A stretch of DNA of 64,000 bases from an uncultured Emticicia sp. (GTDB taxonomy: Bacteria; Bacteroidota; Bacteroidia; Cytophagales; Spirosomataceae), in the NCBI RefSeq assembly GCF_937903345.1, contig NZ_CALCZQ010000031.1:1-64000 (forward strand), written 5' to 3'. This document shows, piece after piece, positions 27,216 through 36,730 of this stretch. The notes below the pieces were generated by a model. It ran no database searches, had not been told where the DNA came from, and saw nothing but the letters and a program-made list of their open reading frames with translations. Made by a program: the position numbers and the translations under genes. How positions within the stretch are numbered: the stretch's first letter is position 1; each line of letters begins with the position of its first letter.

Positions 27216-28877
27216 TTATAAATTTACCCCACGTTTCCACGGAATGAAGTCGTCTTGACCTAAAAGTTCGGCTTTGGTAAAATAATCTCCATTGGCGAGT
27301 CCAACCAACCAATTCAATAAAGATTCTCCATTTTGTTCGATAGTTTCTTCGCCAGTAATGATTTTACCTGAACTAAAATCAATAATATCTGACATCTTTG
27401 CGGCTAATTTATTATTTGTCGAAATCTTAACTGTTGGTGTAATCGGATTTCCAGTTGGGGTGCCAAGTCCAGTTGTAAATAAAATAATCGTAGCACTTGA
27501 AGCGGCCATTCCTGTTGTTGCCAAAACGTCATTTCCTGGTGTACAAAGCAAGTGTAAACCTGCTTGAGTAGGTTGTTCAGTATAATTTAAGACATCGGAT
27601 ATTGGGGCGTTTCCGCCTTTTTTGGCAGCACCTGCCGACTTGATAGCGTCAGTAATTAATCCATCTTTAATATTTCCGACCGAAGGATTCATATCGAAAG
27701 TTGCTCCTACGGCTGCTGCTTGGTCCGAGTATTCTTTCATTAAATCGGCAAATTTTTGAGCTTTAGGCTCGTCAACACAACGATTGATTAATTCTTGCTC
27801 AACGCCACAAAGCTCTGGAAATTCAGCCAAAAGTGTTTTTCCACCTAAACTTACCATAATATCTGATAAATGTCCGATTGCTGGGTTGGCAGAAATTCCC
27901 GAAAAACCATCTGAACCACCGCATTTCAAACCAATAGTAAGTTTGCTGATTGGAGCAGGCTGACGATTTTGTTTATTGATTTCTATAATTCCTTTAAATG
28001 TCTCACGAATAGCGTCTGACATCATAGTATGTTCAGCACCATAAGTTTGTTGGTCGAAATATAAAATCGGACGGTCGAACAAAGGGTCTCGCTTTAAAAC
28101 TTCTGCTTTTAGATAATCAATTTGAGATTTCTGGCAACCTAAACTTAGTACCGTTACGCCTGCAACGTTGGGGTTTACAATCATTCCAGCAAACAAATCG
28201 CAAAGAGCATCGGTATCCTGATTAGTTCCACCACAACCAGTTTCGTGCGTCAAGAATTTGATTCCATCAACATTCGGAAAGATATGTGAAGGTGAAGTTT
28301 TAATTACTTCACTGTTTGGGTCGGCCAAGGTGATTTTTTCAAGAGCTTCGGTATTTCCCGATTGAAAGGCAGCTAATAAATCTCTTACTTGATTACGATA
28401 AATTTCTGGCTGAGAATAACCTAACTCACGCTCGAAAGCATCTTTTATAATTAAAATATTACGATTTTCACAAAAAACTAAAGGGACAACCAACCAATAA
28501 TTACGAGTTCCGACGCTGCCATCAGCTCGGTGATAACCATTGAAAGTTGTGTCTTTCCATGCAGAAACATCCAAAGGTGTCCATGCTGGTGCTGGTTGGC
28601 GTTTCTCTACTGAATAATGGTCTGATTCGTGTTTGAGATTGAATGTTGTTATTTGTGCTCCACGCTTAATTGGTTGCGTAGCATTTCCAACCAAAACGCC
28701 GTACATGGTTACGTGGTCACCGACTGATAAATCTTCAGTAACAAATTTATGTTTTGCCTCAATATCGTGTTGTATTTCGTAACTTTCGTTATCATAATTT
28801 ACAATTTCACCAGCTTTTAGGTTTTGTAAAGCAACAATTACGTTATCGTTTTTATGTAGTTTTAAAACAGTGTGCAT
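27216..28877 (-). CDS. UxaA-family altronate dehydratase-type sugar-acid dehydratase
   Basis: 553 residues with an N-terminal SAF domain (~1-80, LKLHKNDNVIVALQNLKAGE) and the UxaA catalytic domain (LTHETGCGGTNQDTDAL, LKCGGSDGFSGISANPA, LCTPGNDVLATTGM). Cys/Gly motifs fit a metal-dependent dehydratase of altronate or a related sugar acid. A divergently transcribed SDR gene shares its promoter region, with three copies of a TTGCAACAATTT motif. Together these point to an inducible sugar-acid catabolic step; altronate itself is not certain. Confidence 0.85.
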   Translation of the reverse strand: MHTVLKLHKNDNVIVALQNLKAGEIVNYDNESYEIQHDIEAKHKFVTEDLSVGDHVTMYGVLVGNATQPIKRGAQITTFNLKHESDHYSVEKRQPAPAWTPLDVSAWKDTTFNGYHRADGSVGTRNYWLVVPLVFCENRNILIIKDAFERELGYSQPEIYRNQVRDLLAAFQSGNTEALEKITLADPNSEVIKTSPSHIFPNVDGIKFLTHETGCGGTNQDTDALCDLFAGMIVNPNVAGVTVLSLGCQKSQIDYLKAEVLKRDPLFDRPILYFDQQTYGAEHTMMSDAIRETFKGIIEINKQNRQPAPISKLTIGLKCGGSDGFSGISANPAIGHLSDIMVSLGGKTLLAEFPELCGVEQELINRCVDEPKAQKFADLMKEYSDQAAAVGATFDMNPSVGNIKDGLITDAIKSAGAAKKGGNAPISDVLNYTEQPTQAGLHLLCTPGNDVLATTGMAASSATIILFTTGLGTPTGNPITPTVKISTNNKLAAKMSDIIDFSSGKIITGEETIEQNGESLLNWLVGLANGDYFTKAELLGQDDFIPWKRGVNL

Positions 28878-28972
28878 AGGAGGAGTTTAATTTTGTTTTC
28901 TTTGTTGAAAATGATTACATGTTTATGAAAAGTGAAGGTAGAATATCAAACTATATGTAACTTTTCAATTTC

Positions 28973-28984
28973 TTGCAACAATTT
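28973..28984 (+). promoter_or_regulatory. TTGCAACAATTT motif, copy 1
   Basis: TTGCAACAATTT lies about 100 nt upstream of the UxaA start. It is the first of three copies in the divergent region and an operator candidate. Confidence 0.45.
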
Positions 28985-29152
28985 TTTACAATTGATAAAT
29001 CATAGGTTGAATAATTATTTTAGCAAATGTAAAGCGTTTTATTTTTTGTTCCAGTTTTGAAAAGTAATTTTGAATGAGGAAAGAGCTTATTTTAGTCTAA
29101 ATATCAAAAAAATATTAGAATTAAGTTATTTTTCACAAAAAAGTAAAATCGA

Positions 29153-29212
29153 AAATTGTTGCATTGTTGTTGTTTTGGATGAACATTGTTCGATACCTAT
29201 TTGCAACAATTT
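29153..29212. promoter_or_regulatory. Paired TTGCAACAATTT motifs (copies 2 and 3)
   Basis: AAATTGTTGCA at 29153-29163 and TGCAACAATTT at 29202-29212 form a perfect 11-bp inverted repeat 38-49 nt upstream of the SDR start at its near edge. With copy 1 they suggest a common repressor or activator for the divergent pair. The remainder of 28878-29249 shows no gene. Confidence 0.45.
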
Positions 29213-29249
29213 CTAAACCAATTGAAATAAATCTAAAAAAATATTAAAA

Positions 29250-30020
29250 ATGTTTCGTCTTAACAACAAAGTAGCCATCGTAACGGGCGGTGCAAGTGGT
29301 ATCGGTCTTGCTGTCTCTCGACTTTTCGCACAACAAGGGGCAGTTGTACATATTTTGGAACTAAATATTGACCAAGCTGAGCGTGAAGCCGATCTCATCA
29401 ATGCGAATGGCGGAGAAGCCTATTTTCATAAAGTAGATGTCTCGAAACAGAAAGATGTGAAAAAAATAATTGACAAAATAGCGAAAGAAAATGCGATTGA
29501 TATTTTGGTAAATAATGCAGGAATCGCCCACGTTGGAACGGTAGAATCGACAACTGAAGAAGATTTAGACCGAATTTATAATGTAAATGTAAAAGGAACT
29601 TATAATTGTCTGCATTCGGTTATTCCTTACATGAAAGATCGTGGCGGCGTAATTCTAAATGTGGCTTCGATTGCAGCAACTGTTGGTATTCCAGATAGAT
29701 TTGCCTATTCAATGTCGAAAGGAGCTGTTTTTACCATGACTTTGCAAGTCGCAAAAGATTATCTCAAATATAATATTCGTTGCAACAGCATTTCGCCTGC
29801 TCGTGTGCATACGCCTTTTGTGGATGGTTTTTTGAAGAAAACTTATCCAGGAAAAGAAAAAGAAATGTTTGATAAACTTTCAAAAACCCAACCCATCGGA
29901 AGGATGGCAAAGCCCGAAGAAATTGGTTCATTGGCGGTTTATCTTTGCTCAGATGAGGCAGCGTTTATCACAGGTTGCGATTATTTGATTGATGGCGGTT
30001 TTGTGAAATTGAATAATTGA
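29250..30020 (+). CDS. SDR-family NAD(P)-dependent oxidoreductase
   Basis: 256 residues of classical short-chain dehydrogenase: TGGASGIG cofactor loop (residues 12-19), NNAG, catalytic Ser in VASIAATVG, Y-x-x-x-K in YSMSKGA, and a C-terminal GCDYLIDGGF. The substrate cannot be read directly. Divergence from a UxaA-family dehydratase and FAH/KGSADH genes elsewhere in the window favour a keto-deoxy or sugar-acid substrate, for example a 2-keto-3-deoxy-L-fuconate-type dehydrogenase. Confidence 0.88.
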   Translation: MFRLNNKVAIVTGGASGIGLAVSRLFAQQGAVVHILELNIDQAEREADLINANGGEAYFHKVDVSKQKDVKKIIDKIAKENAIDILVNNAGIAHVGTVESTTEEDLDRIYNVNVKGTYNCLHSVIPYMKDRGGVILNVASIAATVGIPDRFAYSMSKGAVFTMTLQVAKDYLKYNIRCNSISPARVHTPFVDGFLKKTYPGKEKEMFDKLSKTQPIGRMAKPEEIGSLAVYLCSDEAAFITGCDYLIDGGFVKLNN

Positions 30021-30023
30021 TTT

Positions 30024-30078
30024 GTGGGGCGAACCGAGCGACTGCGGCCGACGCTCGATCGTAGCCTGCTCGCCGATT
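30024..30078. repeat. GC-rich structured intergenic patch
   Basis: A ~55-nt stretch far richer in G+C than its surroundings. GGGCGA..GAGCG pairs with CGCTC..CTCGCC as nested stems. It contains GGCGAACCG (30028-30036), which recurs at 56700 and 59144. Confidence 0.5.
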
Positions 30079-30169
30079 TAATTGCATTTAACAACTTGTA
30101 AGAGAATAGAAATTTTTAAGATTTTTCTCAAAAATCAACCAATTTGCTATTCAAAACATCAAAAAATAC

Positions 30170-31402
30170 ATGAAAAAGATATTTTTGCTTGGCGGTTTTT
30201 TACTTCTTAACAATTTTGTATTTGCACAAGGCATTTCGTTTGAACCCACCATTGAGGCCGCTTTCCAAAAAGCCAAAGCTTCAGGGAAAAACGTTTTTGT
30301 GGAATGTTATTCGCCACATTGCCCGATTTGTATGAGTTTAGAGCCAACGCTTAAAAGTGCTGAAGTAGGAAAATTCTACAATCAAAATTTCGTGAGTTTC
30401 AAACTCAATGTGGAAGATGCTAAACAAGTGTCTTTCTTGAACATAAAGAATATATATTTGCCGGGTTTTCCGTTGTTTTTCTATTTCGATAAAGATCAAA
30501 ATCTTTTGCATACTACCGACCCAACCAATACTCCAAAAGATTTTATCAAACACGCCCAGACGGCTCTCGACCCAAATCAACAAACGAGTGGTTTTTGGAA
30601 AAAATACCAAGCTGGAGATAGAGATATAAATACTATGGTTGGTTTGGCGTATTATTTACGTATTACGCAAGATACTTTAAAAAACAAGCAAGTAGCCGAT
30701 GCCTTGTTTTCAGCTTATCCGAAAGACCAACTGGGTGATAAATTTAGTTGGGCAATTATGAAGAAGTGTATCATGGATTTGGATAACGGTTTTTCGCAAT
30801 TTTGGCTCAATAATTTGGCTATTGGTGGAAAATATGAAGCCGAAGAAGGTCATGCAGGACAAGAAGGCAATGCACTCGGAAGGTTATTACAATTAGAAAT
30901 TTTTTCACCAAAAGCATCTTTTTATTCTTTGGCCAAAGTAAATACACTCAAGCGTTATATGGAGTTGTTGGGTGCGGGACCGTACGTTACGGCAAATACT
31001 TGGCAAATAGAATGCCCAGCGTTGCTTCGAGAAAAAGGACAAGATGTGGCTTTTAACTTCCTGAAAGGCTTAATAAATGCCCAAACTCAGCCACAATTAC
31101 TGGTATATTACGTTACGTTCTACAACAATACATTCCCAGATGGGAAATTTGTAGTTGAAGCCCGACGATGGCTATCTTCTGCTCGACCACAACTCAAAAC
31201 AGAGCAAGAGATAGCTAATCTAAACTATGAATCTGCTCGTTTATATCAGAAATCAGGTGATTTAGCCAATGCTAAAAAGGAAATTGCTGCTGCAAAAACC
31301 AGCATCGCGGCCGCCAAAGCAAAGGTCACTGACCCGAATCTCAATAAATTGGTAGCTTCAATCGAAACAAGTATCAATAAATTGGCAAGTGAATTGAAAT
31401 AA
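30170..31402 (+). CDS. Secreted thioredoxin-fold protein with helical C-terminal repeats
   Basis: 410 residues: signal peptide MKKIFLLGGFLLLNNFVFAQ, a thioredoxin domain (~20-130) with C51-P-I-C54 in ECYSPHCPICMSL, then a helical region and a C-terminal Ala/Lys-rich coiled coil (KKEIAAAKTSIAAAKAKV). DUF255/Thioredoxin_7-like periplasmic proteins of this kind are common in Bacteroidota. Redox function is likely from the CxxC; the partner is unknown. Confidence 0.75.
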   Translation: MKKIFLLGGFLLLNNFVFAQGISFEPTIEAAFQKAKASGKNVFVECYSPHCPICMSLEPTLKSAEVGKFYNQNFVSFKLNVEDAKQVSFLNIKNIYLPGFPLFFYFDKDQNLLHTTDPTNTPKDFIKHAQTALDPNQQTSGFWKKYQAGDRDINTMVGLAYYLRITQDTLKNKQVADALFSAYPKDQLGDKFSWAIMKKCIMDLDNGFSQFWLNNLAIGGKYEAEEGHAGQEGNALGRLLQLEIFSPKASFYSLAKVNTLKRYMELLGAGPYVTANTWQIECPALLREKGQDVAFNFLKGLINAQTQPQLLVYYVTFYNNTFPDGKFVVEARRWLSSARPQLKTEQEIANLNYESARLYQKSGDLANAKKEIAAAKTSIAAAKAKVTDPNLNKLVASIETSINKLASELK

Positions 31403-31511
31403 AAAGTCCACAGTCAAAGGACGACAGTCCACATTGATAGAAAATCCTTAAATTTTAAATTTTGACTATGGGGCAGAACGCTGCCAATAGTTTACTTTCG
31501 ACTATAAAACA

Positions 31512-32639
31512 ATGACCCTTTTTAACGTATATCCTCTTTACGACATCGAGCCAGTTAAGGCTCAAGGTTCTTATCTTTGGGACAAGAACGGACAAGAATA
31601 TCTCGACCTTTATGGTGGTCATGCCGTTATTTCGGTCGGACACACGCACCCATATTATGTACGAAAAATTACGCAACAATTAAAAAACATAGGTTTTTAC
31701 TCAAATTCAGTAAAAATTCCTTCGCAAGAAGAATTGGCTGATAAATTGGGCAAACTTTCAGGTTTGAAAGATTACTCCTTATTTTTGGTTAATTCGGGGG
31801 CAGAAGCTAACGAAAATGCCTTGAAATTGGCGTCTTTTTATAATGGCAGAACGAAAGTAATTGCTTTCTCGAAAGGTTTTCACGGACGTACGTCAGCAGC
31901 AGTTGCCGTTACCGATAATCCGTCGATTCAAGCACCGATTAACTTTGCCAACCACGTTCAGATTTTGCCTTATAACGACGTAGAAGCTCTTAAAAAAGCA
32001 GTTGATAATGAAACTTGTGCGGTAATTGTTGAAGGCATTCAAGGAGTAGGAGGAATCAATGTTGCCACCGATGAATTTATGAAAGCCATTCGTAAGGCTT
32101 GCGATAAAACAGGTGCAATATTTATCCATGATTCGGTACAATGTGGCTATGGTCGTTCGGGAAAATTCTTCACTTTTCAGCACAACGGCGTAAAACCCGA
32201 TATTATCACAACTGCTAAAGGTATGGGTAATGGCTTCCCGATTGGTGGGGTTTTAATTTCTCCAAAATTTGAAGCAAAACACGGAATGCTCGGTACAACT
32301 TTCGGTGGAAATCATTTGGCTTGTACCGCCGCCAATGCAGTTTTGGACATTATCAAAAAAGAAAAATTGATTCAAAACGCAGCAAATATTGGCGATTATT
32401 TCATGGAAAATCTCAAAGGATTTGCAGGAATAAAAGAATTGCGTGGACAAGGCTTAATGATAGGAATTGAGTTTGAAAAACCAGTTGGACCAATCAGAAA
32501 TGCCATGCTTTTTGAACATAAAATATTTACGGGTGTAGCAGGAACGCACACAATGCGACTTTTACCAAGCCTCGCCATGACCATCAAAGAAGCCGATATT
32601 TTCTTAGTTGCTTTGAAGAAAGTGCTTTCAAAAGTGTAA
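31512..32639 (+). CDS. argD: Acetylornithine/aminotransferase class III (ArgD-type)
   Basis: 375 residues; PLP-dependent class III aminotransferase. The PLP lysine is in TTAKGMGNGFPIGG and the substrate-binding region shows DLYGGHAVISVGHTHP. Short length and the N-terminal FNVYPLYDIEPVKAQGSYLWDKNGQEYLD fit Bacteroidota ArgD, which acts on N-acetyl- or N-succinyl-glutamate semialdehyde in arginine synthesis. No other arg gene is adjacent, so 4-aminobutyrate or ornithine transaminase activity is not fully excluded. Confidence 0.85.
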   Translation: MTLFNVYPLYDIEPVKAQGSYLWDKNGQEYLDLYGGHAVISVGHTHPYYVRKITQQLKNIGFYSNSVKIPSQEELADKLGKLSGLKDYSLFLVNSGAEANENALKLASFYNGRTKVIAFSKGFHGRTSAAVAVTDNPSIQAPINFANHVQILPYNDVEALKKAVDNETCAVIVEGIQGVGGINVATDEFMKAIRKACDKTGAIFIHDSVQCGYGRSGKFFTFQHNGVKPDIITTAKGMGNGFPIGGVLISPKFEAKHGMLGTTFGGNHLACTAANAVLDIIKKEKLIQNAANIGDYFMENLKGFAGIKELRGQGLMIGIEFEKPVGPIRNAMLFEHKIFTGVAGTHTMRLLPSLAMTIKEADIFLVALKKVLSKV

Positions 32640-32702
32640 AGTGAAGAGTGTAGAGTGAAAAATGACTTCAACTTTTCACTCTACACTTTTCATTCTTCAC
32701 TA
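32638..32702. terminator. Long inverted repeat between convergent genes
   Basis: GTGTAGAGTGAAAA pairs with TTTTCACTCTACAC, and the outer GTGAAGA pairs with TCTTCAC. The hairpin fills the gap between convergent argD and a methyltransferase gene and can terminate both. Confidence 0.65.
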
Positions 32703-33494
32703 TTTACTTCCTTCCACCGCCAGTAAATAAAGCCTCATGCTTTGGGCTTCTTTAATAATCCAAGCGTCGTATTCTTCAATTGCTTGAAGGCGTAATTCAT
32801 CTGAGCAGAAACCATCCGCTACAACTTGTTTTCCACGAGTTTCGGCTACGATGCTCCAAATTCTGACGGCTGACTCAAATTCTTCTTCACCTCTTATACT
32901 TGTTTCGTGTTGAGGTTTGATGTATATTGTTGTTAAACCTACGTTTTTATAAATATTTGTTAGATTATCGGCAATTTCATTGTCAAAACCTGTATCTTTT
33001 CGCCAATTAAGAAACGCTTCATAAAAATCTAACATTGATTTTGGCGGAACTGGCGACCATTCAATTTTTGTGTGATTATAGTCATTGATAGAAATTTTTC
33101 CACCTTTTTTTAATAAACCTAACATTTTCTTCACAACTTCCGCAGGATTATTTACCCATTGTAAAGTTCGAGCTGCAATCACTAAATCAAATTTTTCGGA
33201 TGAAACATAATCATTGATATCGGCTACTTCAAAGCTTAGGTTTGGAAGGTGAGCGTAGTTTTGTTGAGCTAATTCAATCAAATGTTCGCTAAAATCAATG
33301 CCTACAACTTTTCCGCTGGTACGTTGGGCAATATCGGCGGTTATTGCTCCTGAGCCACAACCCATATCCAACACCGACAGCCCATCTTTTAGCAGTTCTA
33401 GTAGGCTCGAATAACTATTTTCGATGTTGCGGCGGTCAAGGACTTTATTAGCCCCTTGTGGCATTTCTGCCCGTTTTTGATGAGATTGACTCAT
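32700..33494 (-). CDS. Class I SAM-dependent methyltransferase
   Basis: Motif I is LDMGCGSGAITADIAQ, with VGIDFSEHLIELAQQNY (acidic loop) and VIAARTLQWVNNPAEV (motif post-II); it is a Methyltransf_11/25-like small-molecule methyltransferase of unknown substrate. I start it at the ATG at 33494 (MSQSHQKRAEMPQG) and not at 33530, because a TACTTTTG promoter motif at 33528-33535 would put the transcription start inside the longer form. Divergent from murE. Confidence 0.8.
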   Translation of the reverse strand: MSQSHQKRAEMPQGANKVLDRRNIENSYSSLLELLKDGLSVLDMGCGSGAITADIAQRTSGKVVGIDFSEHLIELAQQNYAHLPNLSFEVADINDYVSSEKFDLVIAARTLQWVNNPAEVVKKMLGLLKKGGKISINDYNHTKIEWSPVPPKSMLDFYEAFLNWRKDTGFDNEIADNLTNIYKNVGLTTIYIKPQHETSIRGEEEFESAVRIWSIVAETRGKQVVADGFCSDELRLQAIEEYDAWIIKEAQSMRLYLLAVEGSK

Positions 33495-33527
33495 GATTTT
33501 TGAAAAAATATTCAAAAGAAATTTTGC

Positions 33528-33535
33528 CAAAAGTA
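33528..33535 (-). promoter_or_regulatory. -7 promoter motif for the methyltransferase gene
   Basis: TACTTTTG (minus strand) fits TAnnTTTG. Its position overlaps the farther start codon and so supports the start at 33494. Confidence 0.4.
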
Positions 33536-33726
33536 CGATAAAATTGTTTGAATGAAATAAGAGGTGTACAAGTGTGTTTGAACAGTTCGTTTGATGATAA
33601 ACGTTTTTTTGAATAACTTGCCGACAATTAAAAAACTAAGCTTCAAATTGTTTGTTTATATGGCATTTTGGTGGCAAAAACATTCAACTTCAACAAAGAG
33701 CTACTTTATATAAATAACAAATAGCA

Positions 33727-35178
33727 ATGATATTAAGCGAAATTCTCTATAAAATTTCTCTCCTAGCAGTTTCGGGAAAAACCGATATTGAAATAAATAA
33801 AATAGTGTTTGATTCTCGTCAGGTAGAAAAAGGTAGCCTCTTTGTAGCTATCGGTGGTACACAAGTCGATGGGCATCAGTTTATTGCTAAAGCCATTGAG
33901 ATGGGAGCATCGGCAATTTTGTGTGAGCATTTACCCGCATCTCTGAACGAGGAAATCACTTACATTCAAGTCGAAAACTCTGCTCGTGCCATGGGCTTTG
34001 CTGCGGCAAATTTTTATCAACATCCATCTAAAAAACTCAAATTAGTAGGTGTAACAGGCACAAACGGGAAAACCTCAATTGCCACATTACTTTTTAGACT
34101 TTTTCGCAGATTAGGTTATCGATGTGGTTTGCTTTCAACGGTACAAAATCAGATTGATGATGATGTAATTCCTTCAACACACACAACGCCCGACTCGGTA
34201 AAAGTCAATGAGCTTTTGGCCGAAATGGTGCAAAAAGGCGTAAGTTATTGCTTCATGGAAGTGAGTTCGCATGCTGTTGTACAAGAACGCATCACAGGAT
34301 TAACATTTGTAGGGGGTATTTTTACGAATCTAACCCACGACCACCTTGATTTTCATGGAACTGTTGATAATTACATAAAAGCTAAAAAAGGCTTTTTCGA
34401 CCAATTGCCAGCTTTAGCATTTGCTTTAGTCAATACTGATGATAAAGTAGGTAAAGTAATGTTGCAAAACACAGCCGCAAGAAAAGAAACCTATTCGCTC
34501 AAAAATATTGGTACTTTCAAAGGAAAAGTGATGGCTTGTGGACTTTTGGGCCTGCAAATGGAGATTGATAATAAAGAAGTTTGGTTCAAACTCATCGGCT
34601 CATTCAATGCTTATAATTTGTTGGGTGTTTATGGTGCAGCCATTCTTTTAGGCGAAGATTCTGACGAAGTTTTAATGCAACTGTCTGATATTCAACCACC
34701 TGCTGGGCGATTCGAGCAAGTAGTTTCAAAAAATAACATTGTCGGAATCGTTGATTATGCCCATACGCCTGATGCTCTCAAAAATGTTTTGGAAACAATT
34801 GTAGATTTGCGAGAAGGCAATCAACAGATAATTACAGTTGTGGGCTGTGGCGGAAATCGTGATTCAACCAAACGCCCAATTATGGCTGAAATCGCATGTA
34901 AAATGAGCGATAAAGTAATTTTGACTTCCGATAATCCAAGAAATGAAGAGCCAATGGATATTTTGGAACAAATGCAAAAAGGGGTTTCAGCCATTCATTT
35001 TAAGAAAACCCAAACCATCGAAGACCGCCACGAAGCGATTTTGGCAGCCGTAAAAATGGCAAAACCCGAAGATATTATCTTAGTAGCAGGAAAAGGCCAC
35101 GAAACCTACCAAGAAATTAAGGGTGTCAAACATCATTTCGATGATAAGGAGGTTTTGAGAGAGGCTTTTGGGGAATAA
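33727..35178 (+). CDS. murE: UDP-N-acetylmuramoyl-L-alanyl-D-glutamate--2,6-diaminopimelate ligase
   Basis: Mur ligase of 483 residues: N-terminal UDP-binding domain, ATP loop GVTGTNGKT (residues 108-116), central ATPase and a C-terminal domain with DNPRNEEPMDI. The DNPR motif is the meso-diaminopimelate specificity signature, so the peptidoglycan is of the DAP type. It stands alone here, away from a dcw cluster. Confidence 0.95.
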   Translation: MILSEILYKISLLAVSGKTDIEINKIVFDSRQVEKGSLFVAIGGTQVDGHQFIAKAIEMGASAILCEHLPASLNEEITYIQVENSARAMGFAAANFYQHPSKKLKLVGVTGTNGKTSIATLLFRLFRRLGYRCGLLSTVQNQIDDDVIPSTHTTPDSVKVNELLAEMVQKGVSYCFMEVSSHAVVQERITGLTFVGGIFTNLTHDHLDFHGTVDNYIKAKKGFFDQLPALAFALVNTDDKVGKVMLQNTAARKETYSLKNIGTFKGKVMACGLLGLQMEIDNKEVWFKLIGSFNAYNLLGVYGAAILLGEDSDEVLMQLSDIQPPAGRFEQVVSKNNIVGIVDYAHTPDALKNVLETIVDLREGNQQIITVVGCGGNRDSTKRPIMAEIACKMSDKVILTSDNPRNEEPMDILEQMQKGVSAIHFKKTQTIEDRHEAILAAVKMAKPEDIILVAGKGHETYQEIKGVKHHFDDKEVLREAFGE

Positions 35179-35276
35179 TAAATGTAGGAAAGGTTTGTAA
35201 TCTATTATTTTAGCAAAAATTATTAAAAAAATTTAGGACACTTGATTTGTGAAAATGAAAAATAAGAGTTAATAAT

Positions 35277-35485
35277 TTTAGCTAAAGCCCAGTTTGGAAT
35301 GATATTCCTTTTATCCTCCAGCTAAATCGGACCAGCGATGCGGCAGGAGGCAATTGAAAAGTGTTGGTTCAGATAAAAGAGACAAAATCAATTGTCAAAT
35401 AGTTGTTTTGGCAGTTTGATTTAGCCTGTGGGCAACAGAATAAAATCAAATTCTCAAAAGCCTCCCATTTTAGCTGGAGGACAAC
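35277..35485. repeat. Degenerate palindromic intergenic repeat
   Basis: The murE-gcvT gap (35179-35548) holds no gene. TCCTCCAGCTAAA (35314-35326) and TTTAGCTGGAGGA (35469-35481) are perfect inverted copies 142 nt apart. Further TTTAGCTAAAGCCC and GGAATGATATTCC palindromes lie to the left. It looks like a decayed miniature element or a structured RNA; I cannot tell which. Confidence 0.5.
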
Positions 35486-35548
35486 AGAGAATAAATAATC
35501 CAATACCTTTACACAATAATATTTTTCATCAATAAATATCAAATTTTA

Positions 35549-36649
35549 ATGGAAGCAGAGAATAAGAAAATCCCTCTCAATGATTTACACGAAAAGATGG
35601 GCGGTAAGATGGTACCATTTGGTGGATTTATGATGCCAGTTCGATATTCGTCCGATAATGAAGAACATAATTGTGTGCGTAATGCTGTGGGTGTTTTTGA
35701 TGTGTCGCACATGGGTGAGTTTGTGGTGAGAGGCGAGCGTGCAACTGAGTTTTTGCAGTATATTGTTTCAAACGATGTATCAGCTCTTTTTGATGGAAAA
35801 GTACAATATGCCTATTTTCCAAATAATGAAGGTGGCGTGGTTGATGATTTATTGGTTTATCGTTCGAATGACAGCGAATATTATTTAGTTGTAAATGCCT
35901 CAAATATCGAAAAAGATTGGAATTGGGTAAATCAAAATAATAACTTCGGTGTAGAACTCGAAAATATTTCTGATAAACTTTGCTTATTTGCCGTGCAAGG
36001 CCCAAAAGCTTTGCCAACGCTTCAAAAACTGACCGACGTTGATTTGTCAGTAATGGATTATTATACTTTTAAGGCTGGTTCTTTAGCAGGAATTGACGAC
36101 GTAATTATCTCGGCAACGGGCTATACAGGTGCGGGTGGTTTTGAAATTTATGTTTGGAATAAAGATGCCGAGAAAATGTGGAATGCTATTTTTGAAGCAG
36201 GAGCGGAGTTCGACATCAAGCCAATTGGCTTGGGTGCGAGAGATACACTTCGCTTGGAAATGGGCTATTGCCTTTATGGACACGAACTAAACGATACAGA
36301 TTCTCCATTAGAAGCAGGTTTAGGCTGGGTGACGAAGTTTACCAAAAACTTTATAAACTCCGAAAACCTAAAAGCACAAAAAGAAGCAGGATTACAGCGT
36401 AAATTGGTCGGTATCGAAATGATTGACCGTGGAATTCCCCGCAGTCATTACGAAATTTGCGATGCCGAAGGAAATAAACTTGGTGAAGTTACTTCTGGAA
36501 CACAATCGCCAACTTTACAAAAAGGGATTGCGATGGGACACCTGCCAACGGCATTCGCCAAAGTAGGAACGGAAGTTTATATAAAAGTAAGAGAGAAATT
36601 ATTGAAAGGCGTAGTTACGAAATTGCCTTTTGTGAAAGGTGGAGTGTAA
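35549..36649 (+). CDS. gcvT: Aminomethyltransferase (glycine cleavage system T protein)
   Basis: 366 residues. Tetrahydrofolate-dependent T protein that releases ammonia from the aminomethyl-lipoyl H protein. Seen: MMPVRYSSDNEEHNCVRNAVGVFDVSHMGE, ATGYTGAGGFEIY, LEAGLGWVTKF and the C-terminal GCV_T_C barrel with SPTLQKGIAMGHL. The P, H and L proteins are not nearby. A TACCTTTA box just upstream is one base off the -7 consensus. Confidence 0.95.
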   Translation: MEAENKKIPLNDLHEKMGGKMVPFGGFMMPVRYSSDNEEHNCVRNAVGVFDVSHMGEFVVRGERATEFLQYIVSNDVSALFDGKVQYAYFPNNEGGVVDDLLVYRSNDSEYYLVVNASNIEKDWNWVNQNNNFGVELENISDKLCLFAVQGPKALPTLQKLTDVDLSVMDYYTFKAGSLAGIDDVIISATGYTGAGGFEIYVWNKDAEKMWNAIFEAGAEFDIKPIGLGARDTLRLEMGYCLYGHELNDTDSPLEAGLGWVTKFTKNFINSENLKAQKEAGLQRKLVGIEMIDRGIPRSHYEICDAEGNKLGEVTSGTQSPTLQKGIAMGHLPTAFAKVGTEVYIKVREKLLKGVVTKLPFVKGGV

Positions 36650-36730
36650 GCATTCCTTAGAAATTGGTTTAAAGAAATCTTATTTTTGAAGGTTATTTGT
36701 AAAAAACTTTTTAAATTTAATAAAATTTAG

